From positions 226,352 to 290,351 of the forward strand of contig JBHIYN010000009.1 of NCBI GenBank assembly GCA_041984235.1: DNA of 64,000 nt, in the 5' to 3' direction. Positions 39,075 to 49,980 of the stretch are shown piece after piece. This DNA is from JBHIYN01 sp041984235. GTDB lineage: Bacteria > Pseudomonadota > Gammaproteobacteria > Ga0077536. Position numbers and translations under genes: made by a program. Within the stretch, counting starts at the first letter, position 1. Every line of letters starts with the position of its first letter. The notes under the pieces were generated by a model. The model made no database searches, had not been told where the DNA came from, and saw nothing but the letters and a program-made list of their open reading frames with translations.

Positions 39075-39104
39075 GGCCGGCCGCCAGCGCACCGTCACCG
39101 CAGG

Positions 39105-39137
39105 AAGGGAAAGGTCGCGGCCTTTCCCTTTCTTTTT
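39105..39137 (+). terminator. intrinsic terminator or attenuator between rplT and pheS
   Basis: A 10-bp stem (39105-39114 with 39121-39130) with loop TCGCGG is followed by TTCTTTTT. It is a clear Rho-independent terminator placed 24 bp before pheS, a location where E. coli carries the pheST attenuator; here no leader peptide with Phe codons was found. Confidence 0.85.
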
Positions 39138-39160
39138 GCAAGCGCCGCGCCTGCCACGCG

Positions 39161-40183
39161 ATGGAAAACGCCGACGACATCGTCGCCGAGGGCGAGACCG
39201 CCGTAGCCGCGGCCGCGTCACTGGGCGCGCTCGACGAGCTGCGCGTCCAGTACCTGGGCAAGAAAGGCCGTCTGACCGGTCTGCTCAAGGGCCTGGGCCG
39301 GCTGCCGGCCGCGCAGCGCCCGGCCGCGGGCCAGCACATCAACGCGGCCAAGGAGCGGCTCACGGCCTGCATCGACGCGCGCCGGGAGGAGCTGGAGCAG
39401 GCCGAGCTCGAGCGCCGGCTGCTCGAGGATCGCATCGACGTGACCCTGCCCGGACGCGGCGTCGCGGCGGGCGGCGCGCACCCGATCAGCCAGGTGATGG
39501 CGCGCATCGAGGACATCTTCCGCCATGCCGGCTTCGACGTCGCCTACGGCCCCGAGATCGAGGACGACTTTCACAACTTCGAGGCCCTGAACATTCCTTC
39601 GCATCATCCCGCGCGGGCGATGCACGACACCTTCTACCTCGAAGACGGCCGCCTGCTGCGCACGCATACCTCGCCGGTGCAGATCCGCGTGATGCAGGAA
39701 CGTGAGCCGCCGCTTCGTATCATCGCGCCGGGCCGGGTCTACCGCTGCGATTACGACCAGACGCACTCGCCCATGTTCCACCAGGTCGAGGGCCTGCTGC
39801 TGGACGAGGGGGTGACCATGGCCGACCTCAAGGGCGTGCTCGACGCGTTCCTGAAATGCTTCTTCGAGCGCGACGATCTCGCCATCCGCTACCGGCCGTC
39901 CTACTTCCCGTTCACCGAGCCGTCGATGGAGGTGGACATCCGCCTGCCGTCGGCGCACGGGGTCAGCGGCTGGATCGAGATCATGGGTTGCGGCATGGTC
40001 CATCCCAACGTGCTCGACAACGTCGGCATCGCTCGCAGCCGGATTTCCGGCTTCGCCTTCGGGCTGGGGGTCGAACGGCTGGCGATGATGCGCTACGGGA
40101 TCTCCGATCTGCGCCTGTTCTTCGACAACGACGTGCAGTTCCTGCGCCAGTTCGGCGCCCGAGCGGCGGGGGCGACGCGGTGA
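39161..40183 (+). CDS. pheS: phenylalanyl-tRNA synthetase alpha subunit
   Basis: 340 residues. The N-terminal coiled coil (residues about 30-80) binds tRNA-Phe; the class II catalytic core carries HPISQVMARIEDIFRHAGF, RTHTSPVQIRVM and the GSC motif 2 region YDQTHSPMFHQVEGLLLDE near residue 205, with FGLGVERLAMMRYGI at the C-terminus. It pairs with PheT as an (alpha-beta)2 enzyme. The gene starts 24 bp after the terminator; no strong ribosome binding site is seen. Stop overlaps the pheT GTG by four bases. Confidence 0.95.
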   Translation: MENADDIVAEGETAVAAAASLGALDELRVQYLGKKGRLTGLLKGLGRLPAAQRPAAGQHINAAKERLTACIDARREELEQAELERRLLEDRIDVTLPGRGVAAGGAHPISQVMARIEDIFRHAGFDVAYGPEIEDDFHNFEALNIPSHHPARAMHDTFYLEDGRLLRTHTSPVQIRVMQEREPPLRIIAPGRVYRCDYDQTHSPMFHQVEGLLLDEGVTMADLKGVLDAFLKCFFERDDLAIRYRPSYFPFTEPSMEVDIRLPSAHGVSGWIEIMGCGMVHPNVLDNVGIARSRISGFAFGLGVERLAMMRYGISDLRLFFDNDVQFLRQFGARAAGATR

Positions 40184-42552
40184 AGATGAGTGAAGCCTGG
40201 CTGCGCGAGTTCGTCGAGCTGCCGGACGACAGCGCGGCGGTCGCGGAGAAGCTGACGCTGGCCGGGCTGGAAGTCGATGGCATCGAGCCGGCCGGCCCGC
40301 CGCTGCCGCAGGTGGTGGTGGCCGAGGTGCTCGCGGTCGAGGCGCATGCCGACGCCGAGCGCCTGTCGGTGTGCGAGGTCAGCGATGGTACGCAGACACG
40401 GCAGGTGGTGTGCGGCGCGCCCAACGTGCGTGCGGGACTCAAGGTCGCGTGGGCACGGCCCGGCGCGGTGCTGCCCGGCGAGCGTGTGATCGAACAAGCC
40501 AGCATCCGCGGCGTCGAGTCGGCCGGTATGCTGTGCTCGGCGGCCGAGCTCGGCCTCGGCGAGGATGCCGACGGTATCCTCGAGCTGCCGGCGACGATGA
40601 CACGCGGCGAACCGCTGGTCACCGCGCTGGCGCTCGACGACGTCGTCTTCGACATCGGCCTGACCCCGAACCGCGGCGACTGCTTCTGCGCCCTCGGCAT
40701 CGCCCGCGATCTCGGCGTGCTCTACGGCCGGTCGGTGCCGGCGCCGTCGGTGCCCGCGGTGGCGGCGCAGAACGACGCCCGCTTCGAGGTCGTGCTCGAC
40801 GATCCGCAGGGCTGCGCGCGCTATGCCGGCCGCGTCGTCAGCGGGATCCGCAGCGATGCGCGTACCCCGGCCTGGATGGCCGAGCGCCTGCGGCGCTGCG
40901 GGGTGCGCAGCATCGACCCGGTCGTCGACATCACCAATTACGTCATGCTGGAGCTCGGCCAGCCCATGCATGCCTTCGACCGCGCGCGCCTCAGCGAGCG
41001 CATCATCGTGCGCGGGGCCGCGGCCGGCGAGCGGCTGGAACTGCTCGACGGCCAGACCATCGAGCTCGATGCCGGCACCCTCGTCATTGCCGACGGCGCC
41101 GCACCGGTGGCGTTGGCCGGGGTGATGGGCGGCGCCGGCAGTGCGGTCGGCGAGGACACCCGCGACCTCTTCCTGGAGGCAGCCTGGTTCGACCCGGTGC
41201 GGCTGGCCGGCGTGGCGCGGCGCTACGGCATGCAGACCGACGCCTCGACGCGTTTCGAGCGCGGGGTTGATCCGACCATGCAGCAGCGCGCGATCGAGCG
41301 CGCGACGGCCCTGCTGATCGAGATCTGCGGTGGTGAGCCGGGACCGACGATGACCGTCGAGCACGGCGCGCACCTGCCGCCGCCGGTGACCATCGATTTC
41401 GACCCGGGCGCGGTCAACCGCCTGCTCGGCACCGATCTCGACGACGCCCGTATCGGCGAGATCCTGGGCGCGCTGGACATGCGACTCGAAACGGGCGCCG
41501 CGCGCTGGCAGGTGGCACCGCCGGCGTTCCGGCCCGACATCAGCATCGAAGCCGACCTGGTCGAGGAGGTCGCGCGCATCGCCGGCTACGACACCATCCC
41601 GACCCGCCTGCCGCGCGGCGCCGGAGAGCCCGCGTTGCCGGTGCCGCGCTCGGGCCTCGAACGCCGCCTGCGCGAGGGACTGGCCGCGCGCGGTTACCTC
41701 GAGGCCATCACCTACAGCTTCGTCGCCCCGCAGCTCGCCGCGCAGCTCCATCCGGGCGCCGCCGTGACCCCGCTGGCCAACCCCATCTCGAGCGAGATGG
41801 CGGTGATGCGGCCGAGCCTGTGGCCCGGGCTGATCGGTGCCGCGCGGCACAACCTCAACCGCCAGCACGAGGATCTGCGCCTGTTCGAGATCGGCATGGT
41901 GTTCGCCGACAGTGCGGGAAGCCCGGCGCAGGCCGAGCACCTGGGCGGTCTGTGCTGTGGCCGCGCGGCCCCTGCACACTGGTCCGGGAAATCACGTGAA
42001 GTCGACTTTTTCGACCTCAAACAAGATGTTGAGTGGATGTTGCAGAACCTGTTCGAGGAGCCGGTGAGCTTCGTTGCCGCCGAGCACCCGGCGCTGCACC
42101 CGGGCCAGAGCGCCCGTGTGCTGCGGGAGGGCAGCGAGGTCGGGTGGCTGGGCGCCCTGCATCCTGCCCTGGCGCGCGGCCTGGACATCGCCAGGCCCCT
42201 CTTTCTGTTCGAGTTTTGCATGCCGCAACGGGACGGTCGGCGGGCTGCGCAATACCACCCGATCTCGCGTTTTCCGGCCGTGCGGCGCGATCTCAGCGTG
42301 GTCGTCGACGAGTCGGTTCGCGCGGGCGATTGCCTGGCCGTCGCGGCGGAGGCCGCGGGGGGAATCCTGCGCGACCTGCAGTTATTTGACGTGTATCGGG
42401 GCCAAGGTATTGATTCCGGCAAAAAAAGTCTTGCGTTAGGCTTGATTTTTCAGGATGCATCAAGCACGCTTACAGATGACGATGTCGACACGGCGGTCAC
42501 GCAGGTGCTCGACGCCCTTCGGGATCGCGTTGGGGGAGCGTTAAGGGAATAG
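40180..42552 (+). CDS. pheT: phenylalanyl-tRNA synthetase beta subunit
   Basis: 790 residues (E. coli 795). I place the start at GTG 40180 so that it begins VKMSEAWLREFV, matching the family start M-K-x-S-E-x-WLRE; the longer upstream frame is shadow. Domains: tRNA-binding OB fold (around residues 40-150, with VVCGAPNVRAGL), B3/B4 editing region, B5, class II-like core and C-terminal FDX-ACB domain (ISRFPAVRRDLSVVVDE near residue 705). The beta subunit edits mischarged Tyr-tRNA-Phe. A few AT-rich patches occur near its 3' end before ihfA. Confidence 0.95.
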   Translation: MKMSEAWLREFVELPDDSAAVAEKLTLAGLEVDGIEPAGPPLPQVVVAEVLAVEAHADAERLSVCEVSDGTQTRQVVCGAPNVRAGLKVAWARPGAVLPGERVIEQASIRGVESAGMLCSAAELGLGEDADGILELPATMTRGEPLVTALALDDVVFDIGLTPNRGDCFCALGIARDLGVLYGRSVPAPSVPAVAAQNDARFEVVLDDPQGCARYAGRVVSGIRSDARTPAWMAERLRRCGVRSIDPVVDITNYVMLELGQPMHAFDRARLSERIIVRGAAAGERLELLDGQTIELDAGTLVIADGAAPVALAGVMGGAGSAVGEDTRDLFLEAAWFDPVRLAGVARRYGMQTDASTRFERGVDPTMQQRAIERATALLIEICGGEPGPTMTVEHGAHLPPPVTIDFDPGAVNRLLGTDLDDARIGEILGALDMRLETGAARWQVAPPAFRPDISIEADLVEEVARIAGYDTIPTRLPRGAGEPALPVPRSGLERRLREGLAARGYLEAITYSFVAPQLAAQLHPGAAVTPLANPISSEMAVMRPSLWPGLIGAARHNLNRQHEDLRLFEIGMVFADSAGSPAQAEHLGGLCCGRAAPAHWSGKSREVDFFDLKQDVEWMLQNLFEEPVSFVAAEHPALHPGQSARVLREGSEVGWLGALHPALARGLDIARPLFLFEFCMPQRDGRRAAQYHPISRFPAVRRDLSVVVDESVRAGDCLAVAAEAAGGILRDLQLFDVYRGQGIDSGKKSLALGLIFQDASSTLTDDDVDTAVTQVLDALRDRVGGALRE
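42386..42413 (+). promoter_or_regulatory. possible ihfA promoter inside pheT
   Basis: TTGACG (42386-42391) and TATTGA (42408-42413) are separated by 16 bp, in an AT-richer patch about 145 bp before ihfA. E. coli also drives ihfA from within pheT. The -10 match is weak. Confidence 0.25.
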
Positions 42553-42556
42553 TTCG

Positions 42557-42856
42557 ATGGCGTTGACCAAGGCCGAAATGGCGGAACGTTTGTATGAGGA
42601 TTTGGGGCTCAACAAGCGTGAGGCCAAGGAACTCGTCGAGGCTTTCTTCGAGGAAGTCCGCGCGTCCCTGGAAGCCGGTCAGCAGGTCAAACTCTCGGGG
42701 TTCGGAAACTTCGACCTGAGGGACAAGAACCAGAGACCCGGCCGCAATCCGAAAACCGGTGAAGAAATTCCGATAACCGCTCGACGCGTGGTCACTTTCA
42801 GGCCCGGCCAAAAACTGAAAGCCAGAGTAGAAGCTTATGCTGGAAGCATCGAATAA
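42557..42856 (+). CDS. ihfA: integration host factor alpha subunit
   Basis: 99 residues, DNA-bending heterodimer partner of IhfB. The signature GFGNFDLRDKNQRPGRNPKTG (minor-groove arm, residues about 48-68, proline at the tip) and N-terminal helices MALTKAEMAERLYEDLGL match IHF-alpha. It follows pheT by four bases, the classical arrangement. Besides replication and recombination it could assist sigma-54 promoters such as the one at 49881. Confidence 0.97.
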   Translation: MALTKAEMAERLYEDLGLNKREAKELVEAFFEEVRASLEAGQQVKLSGFGNFDLRDKNQRPGRNPKTGEEIPITARRVVTFRPGQKLKARVEAYAGSIE

Positions 42857-43193
42857 TAATGAACTGCCCGTCATTCCCGGCAAGCGCTATTTCACCATAG
42901 GCGAAGTCAGCGAACTGTGTGCGGTCAAGCCGCACGTGCTCCGATACTGGGAGCAGGAATTCCCGCAGCTCAAGCCCATCAAGCGGCGCGGTAACCGGCG
43001 CTACTATCAGCGCCAGGACGTCATCCTGATCCGCCAGATCCGCAGCCTGCTCTACGAGCACGGTTTCACCATCGGCGGCGCGCGCCAGAAACTCTCCGGA
43101 GACGAGGTCAAGGCCGACTCCAGCATGAGCCAGCAGATCGTGCGCCAGCTGCGCATCGAGCTCGAGGAAGTGCTCGACATCCTGCGCCGCTGA
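42837..43193 (+). CDS. MerR family transcriptional regulator
   Basis: 118 residues. An N-terminal winged helix-turn-helix (FTIGEVSELCAVKPHVLRYW, residues about 19-38, then the wing with RRYYQRQDVILI) and a C-terminal dimerisation helix (QIVRQLRIELEEVLDILRR). It overlaps the ihfA 3' end by 20 bp, the conserved neighbourhood in gammaproteobacteria. No metal-binding cysteine pattern is visible at the C-terminus, so it is not a classical metal sensor; effector unknown. Confidence 0.9.
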   Translation: MLEASNNNELPVIPGKRYFTIGEVSELCAVKPHVLRYWEQEFPQLKPIKRRGNRRYYQRQDVILIRQIRSLLYEHGFTIGGARQKLSGDEVKADSSMSQQIVRQLRIELEEVLDILRR

Positions 43194-43297
43194 GCGCCGC
43201 CGGCGCTGCCGCGGCGCAGCGCTGGTCAAGCGACCGCAAACCCACTACCCTTGCCGTCCCGGCCCGCCCGGGGCCGATCCGTATCGCGGAATTCTGT

Positions 43298-43375
<78 letters not shown>

Positions 43376-43401
43376 TTCCGCGATTGCCCGTCAGCCGAGC
43401 G

Positions 43402-43420
43402 CGCCGCCCCACGGGCGGCG
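43402..43420 (+). terminator. GC hairpin downstream of tRNA-Pro
   Basis: A perfect 8-bp stem (43402-43409 with 43413-43420) and CAC loop 28 bp after the tRNA; no T-tract follows, so termination is only suggested. Confidence 0.35.
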
Positions 43421-43581
43421 TCCCCGGCACCGGCATCCGTCCTAACGCGAAGCCTGCCCGCGGCCGATAGTTGAGACAGGGCTCAGGGAATCCTGCGCCC
43501 AATTCTTTATCATGCGATGCGTACGGGGCGGCGCATGCCGCACGCCCCCGCTGGCATCATTGACTCGGATGGCGTTTATCT

Positions 43582-45414
43582 ATGTGCGGAATAGTTGGAG
43601 CGGTGGCGCAGCGCGACGTTGCCCCGATTCTCATCGAGGGGCTCAAGCGACTCGAATACCGGGGCTACGACTCGGCCGGCGTGGCCCTGGTGACGCCGGA
43701 GGACGGCGTGCGCCGGGTACGCGTGGCGGGCAAGGTGCGTGCGCTGGAAGAGGCGCTGGAAGCGTCGCCGCACGACGGCGGCCTCGGCATCGCGCACACG
43801 CGCTGGGCGACCCACGGCGAACCCTCGGTCGCCAACGCCCATCCACACGTGTGCCGGGATCGCGTTGCGCTGGTCCATAACGGCATCATCGAGAACCACG
43901 AGACCCTGCGCGCCGAGCAGGTTGCCGCGGGCCACGTGTTCACCTCGCAGACCGACACCGAGGTGGTGGTCAACCGCGTGCACGACTACCTCGAAGAGGG
44001 CGCCGATCTGCTCGCCGCCGTGCAGAAGACGGTACGCGACCTGGAAGGCGCCTACGCGCTGGGCGTGGTAACGCGGGACGACCCCGAGCGGCTGGTGGTG
44101 GCCCGGCGTGGCAGTCCGCTGGTCATCGGCCTCGGCATCGGCGAGAACTTCGTCGCTTCCGACGTCTTCGCGCTGCTGCCGGTGACGCAACGCTTCATGT
44201 TCCTCGAGGAAGGTGACGTCGCCGAAGTCACACGCGAGCAGATTCGCATCTTCGACGAGAGCGGCGCCGAGGTGACGCGCGCGGAGAGCATCTCCGAGCT
44301 CTCCGCCGACGCCGCGGAGAAGTCCGGCTACCGCCACTTCATGCTGAAGGAGATCTTCACCCAGCCGCGCGCGGTGGCGGAGACCCTGGAAGGACGCATC
44401 GAGCACGGCCGCGTGGTGGATACCGCGTTCGGCCTCGGTGCCGGTGAAATCCTCGACGGCATCAAGTCCGTGACCATCGTCGCCTGCGGCACCAGCTACC
44501 ACGCCGGCATGGTCGCGCGCTACTGGATGGAGAGCCTCGCCGGCGTGCACTGCAGCGTCGAGGTGGCGAGCGAGTTTCGCTACCGCACGCCGGTGGTCAA
44601 CGACGGCACGCTGTTCGTGACCATCTCCCAGTCAGGCGAGACGGCCGATACGCTGGCCGCGCTGCGCCAGGCGCGCGACTGGGGCTTCGCGCATACGCTG
44701 GCGATCTGCAACGTGCCGGAGAGCTCCCTTACGCGCGAGTCGGAACTGGTCCTGATGACCCGCGCCGGACCCGAGATCGGCGTGGCATCGACCAAGGCCT
44801 TCACCACCCAGCTCGCGGCCCTCATGCTGCTCGTGATCGCGCTGGGGCGGCGCAACGCCATGAGCCCCGAGCGGGAGGCCGAGCTGTGTCACCAGCTCGA
44901 GTCGCTGCCCGGCCGCATCAACGGCGTGCTCGAGCTCAACGACCGGATTGCCGAGCTGTCGCAGGAGTTCGCGGGCAAACACCACGCGCTCTACCTCGGC
45001 CGCGGCTCGATGTACCCGATCGCCATGGAGGGTGCGCTAAAGCTGAAGGAGATCTCGTATATCCATGCCGAGGCCTACCCCGCCGGTGAGCTCAAGCACG
45101 GGCCGCTGGCGCTGGTCGACGAGGACATGCCGGTGATTTCGGTCGCACCGAACAACGACCTCGTGGAGAAGCTCAAGTCTAATCTCGAGGAGGTGCGTGC
45201 GCGCGGCGGTGCGCTGTACATCTTCGCGGATTCGCGGGTCAGCGTGCCGCGGCAGCCCGGCATCGAGGTGCTCACGGTGACGCCGGTGGAGGACCCCATC
45301 GCGCCGATCGTCTACACGGTACCGCTACAGCTGTTCTCGTATCACGTTGCCGTGCTCAAGGGAGCTGACGTCGATCAGCCGCGTAATCTCGCCAAATCGG
45401 TCACCGTCGAGTAG
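43582..45414 (+). CDS. glmS: glutamine-fructose-6-phosphate aminotransferase (isomerising)
   Basis: 610 residues (standard). It makes glucosamine-6-phosphate for peptidoglycan and LPS. The N-terminal Ntn glutaminase has the nucleophile Cys2 (MCGIVGAVAQ) and YRGYDSAGVAL near residue 28; two SIS domains follow, with CGTSYHAG near residue 298 and GRGSMYPIAMEGALKLKEIS near residue 472; the C-terminus ends PRNLAKSVTVE as usual. The product also feeds amino-sugar polysaccharides such as those implied by the sugar transferase downstream. No glmS ribozyme was recognised upstream. Confidence 0.96.
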   Translation: MCGIVGAVAQRDVAPILIEGLKRLEYRGYDSAGVALVTPEDGVRRVRVAGKVRALEEALEASPHDGGLGIAHTRWATHGEPSVANAHPHVCRDRVALVHNGIIENHETLRAEQVAAGHVFTSQTDTEVVVNRVHDYLEEGADLLAAVQKTVRDLEGAYALGVVTRDDPERLVVARRGSPLVIGLGIGENFVASDVFALLPVTQRFMFLEEGDVAEVTREQIRIFDESGAEVTRAESISELSADAAEKSGYRHFMLKEIFTQPRAVAETLEGRIEHGRVVDTAFGLGAGEILDGIKSVTIVACGTSYHAGMVARYWMESLAGVHCSVEVASEFRYRTPVVNDGTLFVTISQSGETADTLAALRQARDWGFAHTLAICNVPESSLTRESELVLMTRAGPEIGVASTKAFTTQLAALMLLVIALGRRNAMSPEREAELCHQLESLPGRINGVLELNDRIAELSQEFAGKHHALYLGRGSMYPIAMEGALKLKEISYIHAEAYPAGELKHGPLALVDEDMPVISVAPNNDLVEKLKSNLEEVRARGGALYIFADSRVSVPRQPGIEVLTVTPVEDPIAPIVYTVPLQLFSYHVAVLKGADVDQPRNLAKSVTVE

Positions 45415-45456
45415 CGTGCACGAAGCGGCAGGCGGACAACGGCAGCACGCGCGATC

Positions 45457-46806
45457 ATGAGCGAAACGACCCGCGGCACGGTACTCCTCGTCGACGACGA
45501 CCCCGACGTTCTCAACCTGCTGGAGACATGGCTGAAGGGCGCCGGCTTCCGGGTCGTCACGGCGGACTCCGGCAGCGCCGCGCTGGCGCAGCTGGGGCAG
45601 TCGCGGCCCGATCTGGTGGTCACGGATCTCTTCATGGAGGAGATGGACGGCATGACCCTGGTCACGCGCATCCACGCGGCGAATCCGCTGATGCCGGTGA
45701 TCATGCTCAGCGGGCAGGCGCAGATCCCGGACGCGGTCAAGGCGACGCACCTCGGCACCTCGGCATTCCTGACCAAGCCGGTGGCCAAGGAGAAGCTGAT
45801 CGAGGAGGTCGAGCGGCACATGCGCCCGCCGCGCGCCGCCGAAGGGGCCTTTGGTGCTTCCATCATCCACGCGAGCGCGGTCATGGCGGAACTGCTGGAG
45901 CAGGCCGAGCTGGTCGCGCAGGGCGATATCACGGTGTTCATCAGCGGGGAGACGGGCACCGGCAAGGAGGTCCTGGCGCGCGCGATTCACGAAGGCAGCC
46001 CACGCCACGAGTTCCCCTTCATCGGCGTCAACTGCGGCGCCATCCCCGAGCAGCTGCTGGAATCGGAGCTCTTCGGGCACGAGAAGGGCGCCTTCACCGG
46101 CGCCAACAACAAGCACGAGGGACTGTTCCTCGCCGCCAACGGCGGCACCCTGTTCCTCGATGAAATCGGTGACATGCCGCTGGACCTGCAGGTCAAGCTG
46201 CTGCGCGTGCTGCAGGACTTCGAGGTCCGCCCGGTCGGCTCGACGCGCTCGCTGCCGGTCAACGTGCGCATCATCTCGGCCACCCACAACAACCTCGAGG
46301 AGCTCGTCGCCAATGGCGAGTTTCGCGAAGACCTCTACTACCGGCTCAACGTCGTACCGCTGACCATGCCACGCCTGGCGGAACGCCCCGATGACATCCC
46401 GCTGCTGCTCGACCACTTCCTCGCCCAGCACGCGACCCGCAGCGGGGCCAAGAAGAAGCGCTTCGCGCCGGACGCCATGGCCTACCTCGCGGCGGCTTCG
46501 TGGCCAGGCAATATCCGGCAGCTGATGAACGTCGTGGAATTGTGTGCGACCTTGTCCAAGGGCGACATCATCCCGCTCGCCATGGCGCAGCGAGGGCTGC
46601 GCCAGGAGCCGGTGGCGATCAAGACGCTGAAAGAGGCCAAGTCGGAATTCGAGCGCAACTACCTGGTCAGCGTACTGCGCATCGCGGGCGGAAACGTGGC
46701 CAGTGCCGCACGCATCGCGGGCCGCAACCGCACGGAGTTCTACAAGCTGCTCAACCAGTACGAGCTCGACCCGGCGGAATTTCGTGCCGAGGCGAGCGAT
46801 AATTGA
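45457..46806 (+). CDS. sigma-54-dependent response regulator (NtrC family, GlrR-like)
   Basis: 449 residues in three domains: receiver (residues about 8-125, phosphorylation site Asp in DLVVTDLFMEEMDG, conserved Lys in FLTKP), AAA+ sigma-54 activator domain with Walker A GETGTGKE and the GAFTGA loop that contacts sigma-54, and a C-terminal Fis-type helix-turn-helix (NVASAARIAGRNRTEFYKLL). It therefore activates sigma-54 promoters when phosphorylated. No kinase lies directly upstream; the downstream Hpt and hybrid kinase genes are the probable donors. A perfect sigma-54 site occurs at 49881. Confidence 0.92.
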   Translation: MSETTRGTVLLVDDDPDVLNLLETWLKGAGFRVVTADSGSAALAQLGQSRPDLVVTDLFMEEMDGMTLVTRIHAANPLMPVIMLSGQAQIPDAVKATHLGTSAFLTKPVAKEKLIEEVERHMRPPRAAEGAFGASIIHASAVMAELLEQAELVAQGDITVFISGETGTGKEVLARAIHEGSPRHEFPFIGVNCGAIPEQLLESELFGHEKGAFTGANNKHEGLFLAANGGTLFLDEIGDMPLDLQVKLLRVLQDFEVRPVGSTRSLPVNVRIISATHNNLEELVANGEFREDLYYRLNVVPLTMPRLAERPDDIPLLLDHFLAQHATRSGAKKKRFAPDAMAYLAAASWPGNIRQLMNVVELCATLSKGDIIPLAMAQRGLRQEPVAIKTLKEAKSEFERNYLVSVLRIAGGNVASAARIAGRNRTEFYKLLNQYELDPAEFRAEASDN

Positions 46807-46866
46807 CAGGGGCCGCGGCGGACGCCGGTGTGCCGGCGGCTGCCGTGAGAGAGGACGGAGGGCGAT

Positions 46867-47172
46867 ATGAGCGACCGGATCCCGATCAAGATTGATCCCG
46901 ACCTGAAGGAACTCGTACCCGGGTTTCTCGACAACCGGCGCAAGGACGTCGACAAGCTCAAGGGCTGCCTCGCCGAGGGCGCGTTCGAGGAGATCCGGCT
47001 CATCGGCCACAGCATGAAGGGCGTCGGCGGGGGCTACGGCTTCGATGCAATCACCGAGTTCGGGGCCGAGATCGAGCGCGCGGCGATGCGCGAAGACGAG
47101 GCCATGGTGCGCAGCTACACCGAGCGCCTGGACGACTTCCTGCGCCGCGTGGACGTGGTGCTGGACGAATAG
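46867..47172 (+). CDS. histidine phosphotransfer (Hpt) protein
   Basis: 101 residues, all-helical. The conserved phosphorylatable His lies in RLIGHSMKGVGGGYGFDAIT (residues about 45-64), the Hpt signature H-x-x-K-G-x-x-x-x-x-G. It would shuttle phosphate from the hybrid kinase at 47216 to the receiver at 45457. ATG follows GGAGGG. A lone Hpt between a response regulator and a hybrid kinase strongly suggests a multi-step phosphorelay. Confidence 0.88.
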   Translation: MSDRIPIKIDPDLKELVPGFLDNRRKDVDKLKGCLAEGAFEEIRLIGHSMKGVGGGYGFDAITEFGAEIERAAMREDEAMVRSYTERLDDFLRRVDVVLDE

Positions 47173-47215
47173 CTGCTATTGGGCCGGCCGCCAGCGTCGT
47201 GACTGAACAGCCCGC

Positions 47216-49693
<2,478 letters not shown>

Positions 49694-49880
49694 GCTGCGC
49701 GCCGTGGGGTGTTGCCAGCAGGCGACACTTGGCGCTATGGTGCGCCGCCCCGGGTGTGCCGGGCCGTCGCTACCGGCCCTCCGCGGAAAATCCGGGTATT
49801 TTTTTTAAGCTATCGTTTACAAAGGAGTTTTTGGTCGCCTCGCGAGCCGCAAAGGAAACATCGCCAGATGCCGATAGATG

Positions 49881-49897
49881 TTGGCACGGCGGTTGCT
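49881..49897 (+). promoter_or_regulatory. sigma-54 promoter before the sugar transferase
   Basis: TTGGCACGGCGGTTGCT matches the sigma-54 consensus TGGCACG-N4-TTGCW at every conserved position, with -24 GG (49883-49884) and -12 GC (49895-49896) correctly spaced. Transcription would start near 49908, 73 bases before the ATG at 49981. The 180 bp upstream include an AT-rich stretch (about 49796-49835) that could hold activator or IHF sites. It is the only gap near 300 bp here. Confidence 0.88.
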
Positions 49898-49980
49898 CCA
49901 CCCAGCCCACAAAGCAGCGAGCGCACAACGCATGCGCCCGCATAACGAAAACGGCACAACGAGCGAACGGGCACCACACC

